Shown: positions 1 to 10,410, counted from the stretch's first letter. The stretch: DNA of 64,000 bases from Desulforamulus aeronauticus DSM 10349 (GCF_900142375.1 NZ_FRAR01000012.1:62001-126000); one strand, 5' to 3'. A program made the numbers and translations. Notes: generated from the sequence alone by a model not told the origin.

Positions 1-3
1 AGC

Positions 4-49
4 AAAATTAAAAGCACTAATACCCAGAAAAAAAGGGTGTTAGTGCTTT
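4..49 (-). terminator. intrinsic terminator of the chemoreceptor gene
   Basis: A 15-bp arm (11-25) pairs with 35-49, with one G-T wobble. On the minus strand the hairpin is followed by a T-rich tract. It lies 16 bases beyond the stop of the chemoreceptor gene at 65-1675. Confidence 0.8.
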
Positions 50-64
50 AGTAAGGGAAATGAT

Positions 65-1675
65 CTACAATTTAAATTTATTGGCCATTTCTTGGAGTGA
101 ATTAGCCAGGCCGGTGAGTTGATCTACCGAGGAGGCGACTTCTTCCATTGCCGCCGTTTGTTCCTCTGACATGGCTGCAACATTTTGAACAGAATGAGCG
201 ATTTCTTCAATGGCTGAAGTGACCTTCTGTGTTTCTGTAGCAAGACCCTTGACGGTATCGATAATATGATTAAATAATTGCCCTACCTCGCCAATTACTT
301 GGATGCCTGTTTGGACATCCTGTGTACTACTGGTAATGGCTTCCACAGCACGTTCGGATTCTTGGTTCATATTGCTAATCAGGGCATAAATATCTTTAGA
401 GGCTCCGGCAGACTGTTCCGCCAATTTGCGGACTTCTTCTGCTACCACTGCAAATCCACGACCGTGTTCGCCCGCTCGGGCGGCTTCAATAGCTGCGTTT
501 AATGCTAATAGGTTGGTTTGTTCTGCGACGGCGTTGATTAAGTCAACAATTTTAGTGACTTCTGTGGATGTATTATTTAATCCTTGAATAACCTCATTGA
601 CACTGCTGGTGGATTGTTCTATGGAAGCCATCTGCAGGTGGATTTTCTCGATTCCTTCCGCACCTTGATCTGCAAATTTATAGGCTTTGGTGGAAGCCTC
701 ATCAATGCGAGAGGTGTTATGGGAGACTTCCTCCGCTTGCGTTGCCACATTGCTAACACTGGCTGTCATTTCACTGATACTGGCGGAGGTTTGCTGGGAA
801 TTAGCAGAGAGTTGTTCTGCAGAAGTGGCTACAATTTGTGCCTTGTCTAGCACCCCAATCATGAGAACCCGGATACTTTCGGTCATTTTGTTCATAGCTT
901 GAGACAGGTCACCCAATTCATCCTTACTCTTAAGCTCAATTTTCTGCGTTAAATCGCCGCCGTTTTGGGACATGTCATTTAGCTTGTTAAGCACGGTTTT
1001 GATGGGGTGAATAATCCCCGCCCGTGTAAACCAGAAAATGAGGGCCAAGGTGGCCAGAGCCACAAGTAAGTTGATTGCCAGTATGATATTGGTTTCATAG
1101 GCAATTGTTTGTTCAACATCATCTACATAAATACCAGTATTAATGATCCAATTCCAGGGGGCAAAAAGTTTATGATAGCCACGTTTTGGATAGGCCTCTT
1201 TGGTGCCGGGCTTAGGAAACCAGAAATCCTCAAAGTGACCTTGATCTTTGTTTTTAATAGCACCATCCACAAAATCCCGCACTAAGTATTTTCCCTTTGC
1301 ATCCTGAGTATCGTGGCGGTTGGTGCCATCTAAGGCGGGGTCAACCGGATGCATTACCACGATATAATCAGTGTTATCTATCCACAAATAACCGTCTTGG
1401 CCGTACTTAATGGTTTTTATAGCTTCTTTGGCTTGCTCTTGGGCCTCTAGGGTGGACAATAGGCCTTTTTGCTCAAGACCATGATAATAACTAACGATGG
1501 AATAGCCAGATTCCACGAGGGCTTTGATTTGAGTATCCTTTTCTTTGTGGATCTCACTCTTGATCTGAGGCAGTATGAATAAAAGATTTGCCAGACTAAA
1601 CAAGATAATGGGTATAATACCAATAAGCATTAATTTAGACTGAATTTTTAAGTTTATCTTGCTCAAGGTCTTCAT
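65..1675 (-). CDS. methyl-accepting chemotaxis protein with a single Cache-type sensor
   Basis: 536-residue chemoreceptor that would pass a ligand signal through CheA/CheW to the flagellar motor. A membrane segment at about 14-36 is followed by an extracellular sCache_2-like domain, recognised by its GYLWIDN and [15 protein letters not shown] stretches. A second membrane segment lies at about 194-215, then HAMP, then the cytoplasmic signalling coiled coil. The conserved hairpin tip ([20 protein letters not shown]) is intact at about 392-411. There is no C-terminal CheR-docking pentapeptide. The ATG has a good GGAGG site upstream. It is monocistronic with its own terminator. An imperfect palindrome at 1701-1720 lies just upstream, role unknown. 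Family certain; ligand unknown. Confidence 0.93.
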   Translation of the reverse strand: MKTLSKINLKIQSKLMLIGIIPIILFSLANLLFILPQIKSEIHKEKDTQIKALVESGYSIVSYYHGLEQKGLLSTLEAQEQAKEAIKTIKYGQDGYLWIDNTDYIVVMHPVDPALDGTNRHDTQDAKGKYLVRDFVDGAIKNKDQGHFEDFWFPKPGTKEAYPKRGYHKLFAPWNWIINTGIYVDDVEQTIAYETNIILAINLLVALATLALIFWFTRAGIIHPIKTVLNKLNDMSQNGGDLTQKIELKSKDELGDLSQAMNKMTESIRVLMIGVLDKAQIVATSAEQLSANSQQTSASISEMTASVSNVATQAEEVSHNTSRIDEASTKAYKFADQGAEGIEKIHLQMASIEQSTSSVNEVIQGLNNTSTEVTKIVDLINAVAEQTNLLALNAAIEAARAGEHGRGFAVVAEEVRKLAEQSAGASKDIYALISNMNQESERAVEAITSSTQDVQTGIQVIGEVGQLFNHIIDTVKGLATETQKVTSAIEEIAHSVQNVAAMSEEQTAAMEEVASSVDQLTGLANSLQEMANKFKL

Positions 1676-1928
1676 TTGACTTCCTCCCCCACATATTCAA
1701 TGGTATAGAATATACTACCATAAAATTATTGTTCGAGTACAAAATATCACATTAAATTTTCATTACATCTTTAGAGGTCCAAAATGAAGGAAGCAACGTA
1801 TTTAGAGTTGTCTAATGACTTAATTCTAGATTAAAATAGAATGCAGGCTTACAATCACGTTTTTGTAAGTTTCGGGTTTTCTAACCATGTGCAGTACGCT
1901 GAATGAAACGGAGGATGCTATAAACAGC

Positions 1929-3542
1929 ATGAGCGAAATACAAAATGAGATTCAAAGAAGAAGAACCTTTGCCATTATCTCTCACCCCGATGCCGGCAAA
2001 ACGACGCTGACCGAGAAACTGCTCCTGTATGGTGGCGCGCTGCGGTTGGCTGGTAGCGTGAAGTCACGTAAATCCAAACAGCATGCAGTGTCCGACTGGA
2101 TGGAACTAGAGAAGCAGCGGGGTATCTCGGTAACCTCCAGTGTGCTGCAGTTTGATTATCAAGGACATAAAATTAACATCTTGGATACGCCGGGTCACCA
2201 GGACTTCAGTGAAGATACCTACCGCACGTTAATGGCAGCCGACAGTGCCGTCATGTTAATTGATGCTGCCAAGGGGGTAGAGGAACAAACAAAAAAACTG
2301 TTCCATGTCTGCCGACAGCGGGGGATTCCGATCTTTACCTTTATTAATAAAATGGATCGCCATGGCAAAGAGCCATTGGATTTATTAGATGAACTGGAAA
2401 AGGTACTTAACATCAAATCCTACCCCATGAACTGGCCTATTGGCCGGGGACGAGATTTTAAGGGTATTTATGAGAGATCCACTTCTAAAATTGAGCTATT
2501 TTCAGGTAACGGACATGGGGCCACCGTCGTGGCCACGAAAACCGGGGATCTGTCCGACCCAGCCATTGTGGGAGCTATGGACCAGTCGACCTATCAATTA
2601 TTAAAGGACGACCTAGAACTATTAGATTTAGCTGGGGATGAATTTGATTTGGCCATGGTGGCTCGGGGGGAACTGACTCCGGTATTCTTCGGCAGTGCCT
2701 TGACTAATTTCGGGGTGGAGGCATTTTTACATTCCTTTATTAAGATGGCCCCAGCCCCCCATGAGAAAAACTCCAGTGTAGGGATAATTCAACCTGAGCA
2801 GCAAGAGTTTTCTGGGTTTGTCTTCAAAATTCAGGCGAATATGGACCCGTCACACCGGGATCGACTAGCCTTTGTTCGGATTTGCTCCGGCGTGTTCAAC
2901 CGGGGTATGATGGTAAAACATGTCCCCACTGGTAAAGTTATTCGTTTATCTCAATCCAAGCAATTTATGGCTCAGGATGCCTCTACCATCGATGAAGCCT
3001 ACCCGGGTGATATCATTGGTATTTTCGATCCAGGTATTTTCCGTATCGGTGATACCCTAACAGAAAAAAGTAACTTTACCTATGAGGCTATTCCAAAGTT
3101 TTCACCGGAATTGTTTGCTCGGGTGCACCTGAGGGATGCCATGAAACGCAAGCAGTTTGTTAAGGGGATAGAACAACTTACCAATGAAGGAGCGGTGCAG
3201 CGTTTTCGCTACCCCGACATTGGCCTGGAATCTCCCGTTTTTGGGGCGGTGGGGATATTGCAGTTTGAAGTACTGGAATATCGCCTAACCCATGAGTATG
3301 GTGTGGATATCAGTATCGAGCACTTGCCTTACACCATGGCTCGCTGGGCGATGGGGGAGAACCTGACGGCCCGTTCCCTCAAGAGTATGGACAATCTGGT
3401 GCTGCTGGATGATGACGATTATTTTGTGGTCCTTTTCCGCAATCAATGGGCCTTTAACTGGGAGGCTGAGCGGCATCCAGAGGTTACTTACTTGGAACAT
3501 CCACCCATTAGAGGAGCAGACGCTACTGCTGAGGGGGCCTAG
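1929..3542 (+). CDS. prfC: peptide chain release factor 3
   Basis: Translational GTPase that recycles RF1/RF2 from the ribosome after peptide release; cytoplasmic. The G1 P-loop HPDAGKTT is at 19-26, followed by DTPGHQDFSEDTYRTL (G3) and NKMDR (G4), then the beta-barrel and C-terminal domains with FKIQANMDPSHRDR and GAVGILQFEV, all diagnostic of RF3 rather than EF-G. I chose the ATG at 1929 (MSEIQNE), giving 537 residues, close to the usual ~530. An in-frame ATG at 1887 adds 14 residues but has no ribosome site, whereas GGAGG lies at 1910-1914 ahead of 1929, although at a rather long spacing. Stands alone between a divergent chemoreceptor gene and a terminator. Confidence 0.95.
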   Translation: MSEIQNEIQRRRTFAIISHPDAGKTTLTEKLLLYGGALRLAGSVKSRKSKQHAVSDWMELEKQRGISVTSSVLQFDYQGHKINILDTPGHQDFSEDTYRTLMAADSAVMLIDAAKGVEEQTKKLFHVCRQRGIPIFTFINKMDRHGKEPLDLLDELEKVLNIKSYPMNWPIGRGRDFKGIYERSTSKIELFSGNGHGATVVATKTGDLSDPAIVGAMDQSTYQLLKDDLELLDLAGDEFDLAMVARGELTPVFFGSALTNFGVEAFLHSFIKMAPAPHEKNSSVGIIQPEQQEFSGFVFKIQANMDPSHRDRLAFVRICSGVFNRGMMVKHVPTGKVIRLSQSKQFMAQDASTIDEAYPGDIIGIFDPGIFRIGDTLTEKSNFTYEAIPKFSPELFARVHLRDAMKRKQFVKGIEQLTNEGAVQRFRYPDIGLESPVFGAVGILQFEVLEYRLTHEYGVDISIEHLPYTMARWAMGENLTARSLKSMDNLVLLDDDDYFVVLFRNQWAFNWEAERHPEVTYLEHPPIRGADATAEGA

Positions 3543-3584
3543 CAGGTGACCAGCATTTACTAGATAGTGCATCTACACAGATTT

Positions 3585-3614
3585 AAACTACACCCTTTTG
3601 GGTGTAGTTTTTTT
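3585..3614 (+). terminator. intrinsic terminator of prfC
   Basis: An 11-bp perfect stem (3585-3595 with 3600-3610) with a TTTT loop is followed by a run of T, 43 bases past the prfC stop. Confidence 0.9.
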
Positions 3615-3705
3615 GGCTTGTCGGTTTTAAGATGGTTTGAGAAAAAGGTTTAATGCATATAGCTAAAAATTGTGTAATAAATGTAATTTAGATTATGCTC
3701 ATAAT

Positions 3706-4104
3706 CTACATTTTAAAAAATTTCAGTAATAAAATGTTAAAAAACCAAAAGAATACTCCGTAAATAGCCCCTACTGTCGTAAGTACAATAATCCACGTTA
3801 TTATATCAGGTATACTCATTCCAAAAGTGATTTTATATTGTTCAGCCAAGCATAAGACCGACACCACTGCTCCACCAATTGTAAAAAAAAGTAGATTTTT
3901 TGCAAATAGATTCTTCTTTCTTTCAAGTAAATGCGGTAAAAACTTTTGCAAATATTTATATTGAATAAAGTCTAAAATTGCAGTCAGCAGAACTAACCAC
4001 AGAAATCCAATTGGTGGCGGAAAGTCCGCACCTGCAAGAAGGATTGCAGTCCAGCCACAAAAAAACAATATAGTGTTTATCCGAATAACTTTTAAATTGC
4101 TCAA
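3706..4104 (-). CDS. small four-helix membrane protein, unknown function
   Basis: 132-residue hydrophobic protein with about four predicted membrane helices (roughly 9-26, 33-50, 68-88, 100-128) separated by short basic loops. It has no motif I recognise. Translation appears to start at TTG (4104), because GAGGAG sits 8 bases upstream of it; a nearby ATG is out of frame. It sits alone between prfC and the pab genes, in a somewhat AT-rich stretch. Probably a real gene given the ribosome site and membrane pattern, but no function can be assigned. Confidence 0.6.
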   Translation of the reverse strand: MSNLKVIRINTILFFCGWTAILLAGADFPPPIGFLWLVLLTAILDFIQYKYLQKFLPHLLERKKNLFAKNLLFFTIGGAVVSVLCLAEQYKITFGMSIPDIITWIIVLTTVGAIYGVFFWFFNILLLKFFKM

Positions 4105-4261
4105 ACCATCATCTCCTCTTTTGTTATATAAATAATCAAAGAATCATATGTTTCTCACACTTGTATAAGCAAGATAAGATTAACATATTCTAAGGTTTTT
4201 ATAGTGTTTTCATGCTCCCCAAGAGTCTATGCAAAGTGAGGAATATACTGCCCTATAGTAT

Positions 4262-4867
4262 TTAATTAGATCTAACGATGACATTTTTAATTTCTCCAGT
4301 TAAAGTCCTGCTAAAGAAGTTACACAGCAGTTTCAGGCCATTTTCGGTCATAATGGATTCTGGGTGAAATTGAACCCCTTCCACTGGATAGAGTTTATGT
4401 CGGATAGCCATAATTTCTCCTGTCGATGTTTCCGCACTGACAGTTAGGCATTGAGGCAAGGTTCTAGGTTCCACCGTCAAGGAATGATAACGCGTCACTT
4501 GAAGGGGGTTTGGCAGATTAGCAAAGCAGCCTGCACCATCGTGAAAAATCGGGCTTACTTTGCCGTGGGTGGGTTGCAGGGATTTTACTATCTCTCCGCC
4601 AAAGGCCTGGGCAATGGCTTGGTGCCCTAGACAAACCCCTAAAATAGGGATGAGCCTATGAAAGCGGTGAATTACTTCCAGAGAAATCCCTGCTTTAGAT
4701 GGGTTACCCGGACCCGGGGAGATCAGCAGATGATCAGGGCGCAGGTGATGTATGTCTTCAATTGTTATTTCATCGTTACGGTAAACACGGACATCCTCAC
4801 CCATTTGCAGCAGATATTGCACTAAGTTATAGGTAAAGGAATCATAGTTATCTATAAGCAACACCAT
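4262..4867 (-). CDS. pabA: aminodeoxychorismate synthase glutamine amidotransferase subunit
   Basis: Class I glutamine amidotransferase that supplies ammonia to the chorismate-binding partner. It carries LLISPGPGNPSKAG, the nucleophile elbow GVCLGHQ with Cys79, and the FHPE His-Glu pair near the C-terminus, so the triad is complete. The start is placed at ATG 4867 (MVLLIDNYDSF), where AAGGAG is 8 bases upstream; an upstream extension overlaps pabBC and lacks a site. It follows pabBC with a 5-base gap, so the two are probably cotranslated. TrpG and PabA cannot be told apart by these motifs. The neighbouring PabB-PabC fusion, and no trp genes in view, favours p-aminobenzoate synthesis for folate. 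Confidence 0.9.
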   Translation of the reverse strand: MVLLIDNYDSFTYNLVQYLLQMGEDVRVYRNDEITIEDIHHLRPDHLLISPGPGNPSKAGISLEVIHRFHRLIPILGVCLGHQAIAQAFGGEIVKSLQPTHGKVSPIFHDGAGCFANLPNPLQVTRYHSLTVEPRTLPQCLTVSAETSTGEIMAIRHKLYPVEGVQFHPESIMTENGLKLLCNFFSRTLTGEIKNVIVRSN

Positions 4868-4872
4868 ATCAT

Positions 4873-6636
4873 TTACTCCTTCCAAGTAACGGGCACCCAC
4901 CCACGCAGAGAATTAATCAGCCAAACTCGGCTAGCATACAATAAGTCCTGCTTTGTTAACACTCCTTCAACAATTTCTCCCTGGGCTAGGAGTTCTTCAC
5001 GGAAAACCCCGGGTAGCAAGCCACAAGAAACCGGGGGTGTTATCTTTTTACCGTCAATTTCCAACACAACATTGCCAATGGTAAACTCTGTCAACTCATT
5101 GGCTTCGTTCCAAAGCAATACATCAAAAGCTTGGGGTCTGACCCTCTTATGTTTTTGGTAAAGCTCCCGGTTTGTTGTCTTATGATAGTGGAAGCGATCG
5201 TGCTGGTTAATGGGCTGCTCTGCCAGAGTAACCATCCGGTTAATGTCAGCACTATCTGGAGTGAAGAGGCTAGATTCAATACACACCCCGCCTTCCTCAG
5301 ACAGTAGTAGACGAACGCGGTGGCTTGCGCCAGGGTAAACCCCGGCATGGGCTGTTAACTTTTGGCGTATTTCTTGTTCTGAAAAAGAATAGCCAAAGTA
5401 ATCCGCTGAACCTTGCAGTCGGTTAAGATGGCGTTCTAGGTAGGCATAAACACCGTTTTGAAGGAGCAGTGTTTCCAATAAATCAAACTTAACTTTTTGT
5501 ACTTTCAACAAAGCGGCTTTAGCAAGGATTTCGTCATATTCCCCTTCAGTGGTGGAGTCCCAGGTAATCCCTCCCCCCACCCCATATTGGGCAGTATGGG
5601 CTGTCGTATCTAAAACAACAGTTCGAATGGGTACACTAAAGACTGCTTTGCCCTTCGGCGATAGGTAGCCGATTGCACCACAGTATACTTCCCGGGGTGT
5701 TTGTTCTAGCTCAGCAATAATTTTCATAGTGCTTACCTTGGGTGCGCCGGTAATAGAGCCGCATGGGAATAACCCTCGCATTACATCTACCATAGTAGTT
5801 TCTGGACGGCAGTCGGCCTGAATGGTGGAGGTCATCTGGTAGACAGTCGGATATTTTTCAATTTCAAAAAGTTTAGTCACTCTCACAGTACCGAGTTTGG
5901 CTAACCGTCCTAAATCATTACGCAGCAGATCAACTATCATAAGATTTTCCGCCCGATTTTTTTCACACGCTATTAGTTGGTCTTTCAAGGCTTGATCTTC
6001 TGCCAAGGTATAGCCGCGCTTGACGGTGCCTTTCATGGGCTTAGTCGTTAAGATGCTGTTTTCCCGGCGAAAAAATAGCTCCGGAGAAGCAGATAAAATC
6101 CGGAAGCGCCCCATATTCAAGTACGCTGAAAACTGACCTTGTTGAGATTCGCTGAGGCGGTGATAGAAAGCCATATCGTCACCTTGGAAATTTGTCTTAA
6201 GTCGGATGGTGTAGTTAACTTGATAGGTGTCACCCTGCTCAATGGCCTCTTTGATTCGTTCAATGCGCTGTCTGTACTCAGACTTTGTTATATTGGGTTC
6301 CCAGTTGCCTGTTTTGTACCAACCAGATGTTGTCGGGAATTTCTCAATGAATTCTTGTTCTGTAAACAGGGCAAACCAAAGCAGCGGCATGGCGGGCTTT
6401 GCACAGACCTGATAGGCAGGGTCGAAGGCTGGAGCTGCTTCGTAGGATAGATAGCCCGCAGCATACAGCCCACCATTTACTGCCTCTTCCACCTCTGTCA
6501 GTGCAGGAACAATTTCTGCCGGGTCATGGGCAGTAATGATTTTTAAGGGGGTGCTAAAGCGAAGGGGCTTGCCGCCCAGTTCCTTTTCCTTAAATTCAAA
6601 TATTAATTCGATATTATTGGGGGGGATTAGATTCAT
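4873..6636 (-). CDS. pabB: aminodeoxychorismate synthase component I fused to aminodeoxychorismate lyase
   Basis: Bifunctional folate enzyme. The N-terminal two thirds is a chorismate-binding domain making 4-amino-4-deoxychorismate, with KPMKGTVKRG containing the Lys of the PabB-type PIKGT motif, and GSITGAPKVSTMKIIAELE. The last ~240 residues are a class IV PLP enzyme (PabC) that releases pyruvate and p-aminobenzoate, with HYHKTTNRELY (PLP lysine region) and LTEFTIGNVV followed by LLPGVFREELL. The start is uncertain. The reading frame is open to 6699, but residues before MNLIPPNN (ATG 6636) are unlike the family; GGAGG lies about 16 bases upstream of that ATG. Operon with pabA. Confidence 0.9.
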   Translation of the reverse strand: MNLIPPNNIELIFEFKEKELGGKPLRFSTPLKIITAHDPAEIVPALTEVEEAVNGGLYAAGYLSYEAAPAFDPAYQVCAKPAMPLLWFALFTEQEFIEKFPTTSGWYKTGNWEPNITKSEYRQRIERIKEAIEQGDTYQVNYTIRLKTNFQGDDMAFYHRLSESQQGQFSAYLNMGRFRILSASPELFFRRENSILTTKPMKGTVKRGYTLAEDQALKDQLIACEKNRAENLMIVDLLRNDLGRLAKLGTVRVTKLFEIEKYPTVYQMTSTIQADCRPETTMVDVMRGLFPCGSITGAPKVSTMKIIAELEQTPREVYCGAIGYLSPKGKAVFSVPIRTVVLDTTAHTAQYGVGGGITWDSTTEGEYDEILAKAALLKVQKVKFDLLETLLLQNGVYAYLERHLNRLQGSADYFGYSFSEQEIRQKLTAHAGVYPGASHRVRLLLSEEGGVCIESSLFTPDSADINRMVTLAEQPINQHDRFHYHKTTNRELYQKHKRVRPQAFDVLLWNEANELTEFTIGNVVLEIDGKKITPPVSCGLLPGVFREELLAQGEIVEGVLTKQDLLYASRVWLINSLRGWVPVTWKE

Positions 6637-6758
6637 AATAAAGCGTGTAAAGCCTCCATTCATAAAGAGCTTAAAACTTGAGAAATTAAAGCACAACATT
6701 AATTTTTACCTAAGTTAACTCAGTTGACAAGGCCTTTATAAATTATTTCTAGTTTGCG

Positions 6759-6838
6759 TCTAAAGACTTGGTGCACCCTATAGGGCATAACCTTATAGGT
6801 CACAAGCAGGCAGGCAAGCCAAATTTTCTAACTTGAAT
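6759..6838. repeat. copy A of a degenerate dispersed intergenic repeat
   Basis: This ~80-base stretch begins TCTAAAGAC and ends AAGCC-AATTTTCTAACTT. It resembles non-coding stretches at 10130-10215, 54811-54885 and 57909-57968. The conserved blocks are TCTAAAGAC-TGG-GCACCC, CATAACCT-ATAG, and CAGGCA...AAGC-TTTTCTAA. Identity was judged by eye. Confidence 0.5.
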
Positions 6839-6919
6839 TTGCAGAAATTAAGGTATAAAATAACCTGGAAAATACACACAAAATAACTAGCAATATTATA
6901 CAAAGGCAGGGGAAACTTT

Positions 6920-8236
6920 TTGAATATAGCGCAAAGATTGGACCGACTGCCCGTTGTTCCCATGCACTGGCACATATTACTGGCCACGGGTATTGGCTGG
7001 CTTTTTGATTCAATGGATGTAGGATTGGTATCCTTTGTGATGCCTGCCCTACAAAAGGATTGGGGCCTGTCACCCACAGAACTGGGGTTAATCGGCAGTG
7101 TGGGTATGGTGGGTATGGCCGTGGGGGCCGCTTTTAGTGGTATGCTGGCGGATAAATACGGTCGGCGCCAAGTCATCTTACTAACGCTGGTTTTATTTGG
7201 TTTAGCTACGGGCTTCGCGGGTATGGCCACGGGACTAACCATGATGTTATTTGCCAGGTTTTTGGTGGGGCTGGGACTTGGCGGAGAATTACCTGTGGCT
7301 TCCACCCTGATTAGCGAGATATCTCCCCGCTCGGTGCGTGGGCGTTTTGTTGTGTTATTGGAAAGCTTCTGGGCCTGGGGTTGGATTTTAGCAGCTTTGG
7401 TAGCATATCTATTGGTACCCGAATATGGTTGGCGGGTGGCCTTTTATATTGGGGCAGTTCCAGCATTGCTGGCGGTATTTTTAAGAAGAGCGATACCGGA
7501 GTCACCACGATTCTTAGTGCAAAGAGGCTATTACCAAGAGGCCGATGACATTGTCTGCCGGATGGAACAACAGGCCGGAATTAAATTGACGGAAGAAGAA
7601 AAGGTGCAGAGTTTTACTGAGAACAAGGGCATAACCTTCCGTGAACTTTGGTCAAGCACCCTGTGGCGACGTACCCTAACCCTTTGGATCCTTTGGCTGG
7701 GGATAAATTTCGGCTACTATGGTTTTGTTATGTGGATTCCGACACTCCTGGTGGGCAAGGGCTTTCTTATTATTAAGAGTTTACAATTTGTTCTTCTAAT
7801 GACTTTGGCCCAAATACCAGGTTATTTTACCGCCGCCTACCTTATTGAAGTGATTGGTCGGAAGAAGGTCTTATTTATTTACTTGGCGGGTACTGCAATT
7901 GCTGCTCATTTCTTCGGTCAAAGCGAGACTGTCAGAGAGATTTTAATCGCGGGTAGTTTGTTATACTTCTTTAGCTTAGGGGCCTGGGGAGCCGTCTATG
8001 CCTATACACCGGAGAACTACCCCACCAACTCCAGGGGAACCGGTGTTGGCTGGGCTGCCGCCATTGGTCGTCTGGGAGCCATTGCGGCACCGTATCTGGT
8101 AGGTATGGTCTATCAAATGATGGGCGCACAAAGTGGTTATACGGCTGTTTTTTGGATGCTGACACTGGTATTTGCCCTTACTGCTCTGGCTGTCTTTTTT
8201 CTGGGGACAGAAACCTTGGGTCAGACGTTGGATTAG
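6920..8236 (+). CDS. MFS transporter (organic/aromatic acid or sugar porter-like)
   Basis: 438-residue major facilitator with 12 predicted helices. The loop 2-3 signature DKYGRRQ and the family motif PESPRFL after helix 6 place it with carriers of the aromatic acid:H+ symporter / sugar-porter type. The start is TTG at 6920, with AGGGGA a few bases upstream. It is divergent from pabBC and ends in a strong terminator, so it is a single-gene unit. It is the most divergent of the four MFS carriers in this window and lacks the EQLDNNNF block seen in two of them. The substrate cannot be read from the sequence; plasma-membrane location. Confidence 0.85.
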   Translation: MNIAQRLDRLPVVPMHWHILLATGIGWLFDSMDVGLVSFVMPALQKDWGLSPTELGLIGSVGMVGMAVGAAFSGMLADKYGRRQVILLTLVLFGLATGFAGMATGLTMMLFARFLVGLGLGGELPVASTLISEISPRSVRGRFVVLLESFWAWGWILAALVAYLLVPEYGWRVAFYIGAVPALLAVFLRRAIPESPRFLVQRGYYQEADDIVCRMEQQAGIKLTEEEKVQSFTENKGITFRELWSSTLWRRTLTLWILWLGINFGYYGFVMWIPTLLVGKGFLIIKSLQFVLLMTLAQIPGYFTAAYLIEVIGRKKVLFIYLAGTAIAAHFFGQSETVREILIAGSLLYFFSLGAWGAVYAYTPENYPTNSRGTGVGWAAAIGRLGAIAAPYLVGMVYQMMGAQSGYTAVFWMLTLVFALTALAVFFLGTETLGQTLD

Positions 8237-8263
8237 AGGCTTAGTGGTTTAATTATTTTTAAT

Positions 8264-8312
8264 AAACTGAAAGGGCTAGGGCCAATTGATTGGCTAAGCC
8301 CTTTCGGTTTAT
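8264..8312 (+). terminator. long intrinsic terminator after MFS gene
   Basis: A 14-bp outer stem (8264-8277 with 8297-8310) encloses a second short stem, GCCAAT-TGATTGGC. It is followed by T-rich sequence on the plus strand. Confidence 0.8.
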
Positions 8313-8451
8313 TTACAGTATTGCAAAATGTCTAAATATTATATTTTTACTGTTATTTAGCATAAATAACAGTGATTGGCAGGCGTTTTTCAATTTCCGT
8401 CGAACATTCGATTTATAGGTGCTATGGATAATAACCTGGAGGGAACGTGAA

Positions 8452-10029
8452 ATGAATTTTACAGTTAGAGTGAAGTTGCTGCTTGGATTTGGATTACTCC
8501 TGGCCATGTTAGTGGGTTTAGGTATCTTTTCAACGTACGCCTTAAAAAATCTCAATGATATAACAGATGAAATAGCTGAAGGGTGGCTGCCTGGTGTGCA
8601 ACAGATTGAGATGACCAGCAACTTAGTGGCAGTCCACAGAGTTAAAGAATTTAGACATCTCGTAGCAACCGACCCAGGAGAACTGGCCTTAATGGAAGAC
8701 GAAATGGCTACGGCTAAAAAAGAAATAGAAACCACTTTGGTCCTTTACGAAAAGACAATTTCAAGTGACTACGAGCGTAATATATTTAATAAAGTAAAAA
8801 CCAGTTTAGGCACCTACTATGAATTAAACCAAAAGATTATTCAGTTATGTAAAGAATCAAAAAATGCTGAAGCTATGAGTATCATGCAAAATGATTCACT
8901 GCAAAGCTTTAACACCTTGAATACAGATTTAACCGAATTGGTTAAATATAACCAAGATAATGGTTTAAAGGCAGCACAAACGGCAGAACAAATTTATACT
9001 GCATCTAAAGCGACTCTTAGCCTGTTAATAATGATGGCTTTTTTAATCGGAGCTGTAACAGCGTTGTTATTAAGTCGTAACATTCGTATTTCTCTAAAAC
9101 AAATTGAGAGTGCTGCCAACCAGCTTGCTGTTGGTGATATCACAGGTGCAGATATTGTCATAAAAAACAAAGATGAGATTGGTAACTTAGCGATTGCATT
9201 TAATAAAATGAAAAACAACCTGAAAGATGTTCTGGTTCAAGTAACTACTTCGGCCAAGGAAGTATCCGATACAGCTACGGGACTTACCAGTCAGGCAGAG
9301 CAAACATCTGCAGCGGCCACCGAAAATGCGGCTACGGTAGAAGAAATTGCCTCTACTGTTGATCAGGTTGCCAACAATGCAAGTAATGTTGCCGAAGCTG
9401 CGCAAAGAATATCCAGTAGTGCATCAACTGGTGTTACTAGCATTGAGCAGGTAAATGAACAAATAAATACTATCAGTAACTCAAGCGAAAAGGCTAACCT
9501 GGTGATGCAAGAACTCTCTAATACTCTGCATAAGGTTAATCAAATAGTTGATGTAATTACGGGTATTGCTGATCAAACCAATCTATTAGCACTGAATGCG
9601 GCTATTGAAGCTGCCAGGGCCGGGGAGCAAGGCCGGGGTTTTGCAGTGGTTGCTGAAGAGGTAAGAAAATTAGCAGAGCAGTCATCGGTTGCTGCCAAGG
9701 AAATTTATTCGTTAATCAACAATGTTCAATCCGAATCAAGAGTAGCCGTTGAGGCCATGGAAAAGGGAAATCTGGAGGTTAAAAAAGGGGTTAGAGTAGC
9801 AACTGAGGCCGGGGAAATATTACAAGCCATTTTAGGTGAAATCAGTGACCTTTCGTTTAAAATTGAGGATGTAGCCGCTGCTGCGGAACAAGTTGCTGCA
9901 GGTGTGCAAAATGTAGCAAGTTCTACTGAAGAACAAACTGCTGCCATGGAAGAGGTATCTGCGGTCACCGCGGATCTCAAGAGGATAGCAATAAACATGA
10001 ATGACCTAGTAGATAAATTTAAGATATAA
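8452..10029 (+). CDS. methyl-accepting chemotaxis protein, four-helix-bundle sensor
   Basis: 525-residue chemoreceptor. A membrane helix at about 8-28 is followed by a mostly helical extracellular region of ~150 residues fitting the 4HB_MCP fold, a second helix near 180-200, HAMP, and the signalling domain with the conserved tip [20 protein letters not shown]. The start is ATG 8452, because GGAGGGAA lies 6-12 bases ahead; the open frame extends 11 codons upstream without a site. It is followed by its own terminator. It differs from the first receptor in its sensor, so it probably reads another ligand. No pentapeptide tether at the C-terminus. Confidence 0.92.
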   Translation: MNFTVRVKLLLGFGLLLAMLVGLGIFSTYALKNLNDITDEIAEGWLPGVQQIEMTSNLVAVHRVKEFRHLVATDPGELALMEDEMATAKKEIETTLVLYEKTISSDYERNIFNKVKTSLGTYYELNQKIIQLCKESKNAEAMSIMQNDSLQSFNTLNTDLTELVKYNQDNGLKAAQTAEQIYTASKATLSLLIMMAFLIGAVTALLLSRNIRISLKQIESAANQLAVGDITGADIVIKNKDEIGNLAIAFNKMKNNLKDVLVQVTTSAKEVSDTATGLTSQAEQTSAAATENAATVEEIASTVDQVANNASNVAEAAQRISSSASTGVTSIEQVNEQINTISNSSEKANLVMQELSNTLHKVNQIVDVITGIADQTNLLALNAAIEAARAGEQGRGFAVVAEEVRKLAEQSSVAAKEIYSLINNVQSESRVAVEAMEKGNLEVKKGVRVATEAGEILQAILGEISDLSFKIEDVAAAAEQVAAGVQNVASSTEEQTAAMEEVSAVTADLKRIAINMNDLVDKFKI

Positions 10030-10043
10030 CCAATGCTAGAGTG

Positions 10044-10073
10044 GCTGGCCTATCTGGGGCCAGCTATTTTTTT
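10044..10073 (+). terminator. intrinsic terminator of chemoreceptor gene
   Basis: GCTGGCC (10044-10050) pairs with GGCCAGC (10058-10064) and is followed by seven T residues. Confidence 0.85.
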
Positions 10074-10129
10074 GCAGGTCAGAAACTATAAGAATTTCTG
10101 ATTTGCCTAAGGGTAAACTCAAGCTACCG

Positions 10130-10215
10130 CCGGTGTCTAAAACCTGACCTATTCTAAAGCCACAACCTAGTAGGTTCACAGGCAGGTAAACAAGGCTAAT
10201 TTTTCTAATTTGCCA
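10130..10215. repeat. copy B of the degenerate dispersed intergenic repeat
   Basis: Aligns by eye to 6759-6838: GTCTAAA, then CACAACCTAGTAGG, then CACAGGCAGGTAAACAAG, then TTTTTCTAATTTG. It lies in the 381-base gap between the chemoreceptor terminator and the trxB promoter. Confidence 0.45.
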
Positions 10216-10272
10216 ACCATGGTGAAATGATGTGGAGCGCTTTGATACAAAGGGTTAAGGTGGTGCTCACCT

Positions 10273-10328
10273 CTTATACCGGGTATAAGCACTATGTATT
10301 TTACATTAGACTAGACAATTCTTATAAT
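10273..10328 (+). promoter_or_regulatory. palindromic operator and promoter of the trxB operon
   Basis: CTTATACCGGGTATAAG (10273-10289) is a perfect inverted repeat around its central base. Twenty bases from its centre to the -35 start lies TTACAT (10301-10306), then a 16-base spacer and TATAAT (10323-10328). The same arrangement recurs at 13585-13642 ahead of an MFS gene. ATAC-N-GTAT dyads are typical of LysR-type sites, and a LysR gene lies at 15717. Confidence 0.65.
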
Positions 10329-10410
10329 CTAATTAATAAGTGAACGAAATAACATACACATTTTTATACTTCTTATCAAAACATAAAAAGTTTTCAAGGA
10401 GGAACAATTC

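Noticed and set aside
6724-6755. TTGACA promoter ahead of the first MFS gene
   Set aside because: A good -35 box is there, but no -10 at 16-18 bases fits; it could be chance.
6793-7305. 170-codon open frame on the minus strand
   Set aside because: It is antisense to the MFS gene at 6920 and has no ribosome site. Its Pro/Ala/Ile-rich translation is typical of the reverse of a hydrophobic gene.
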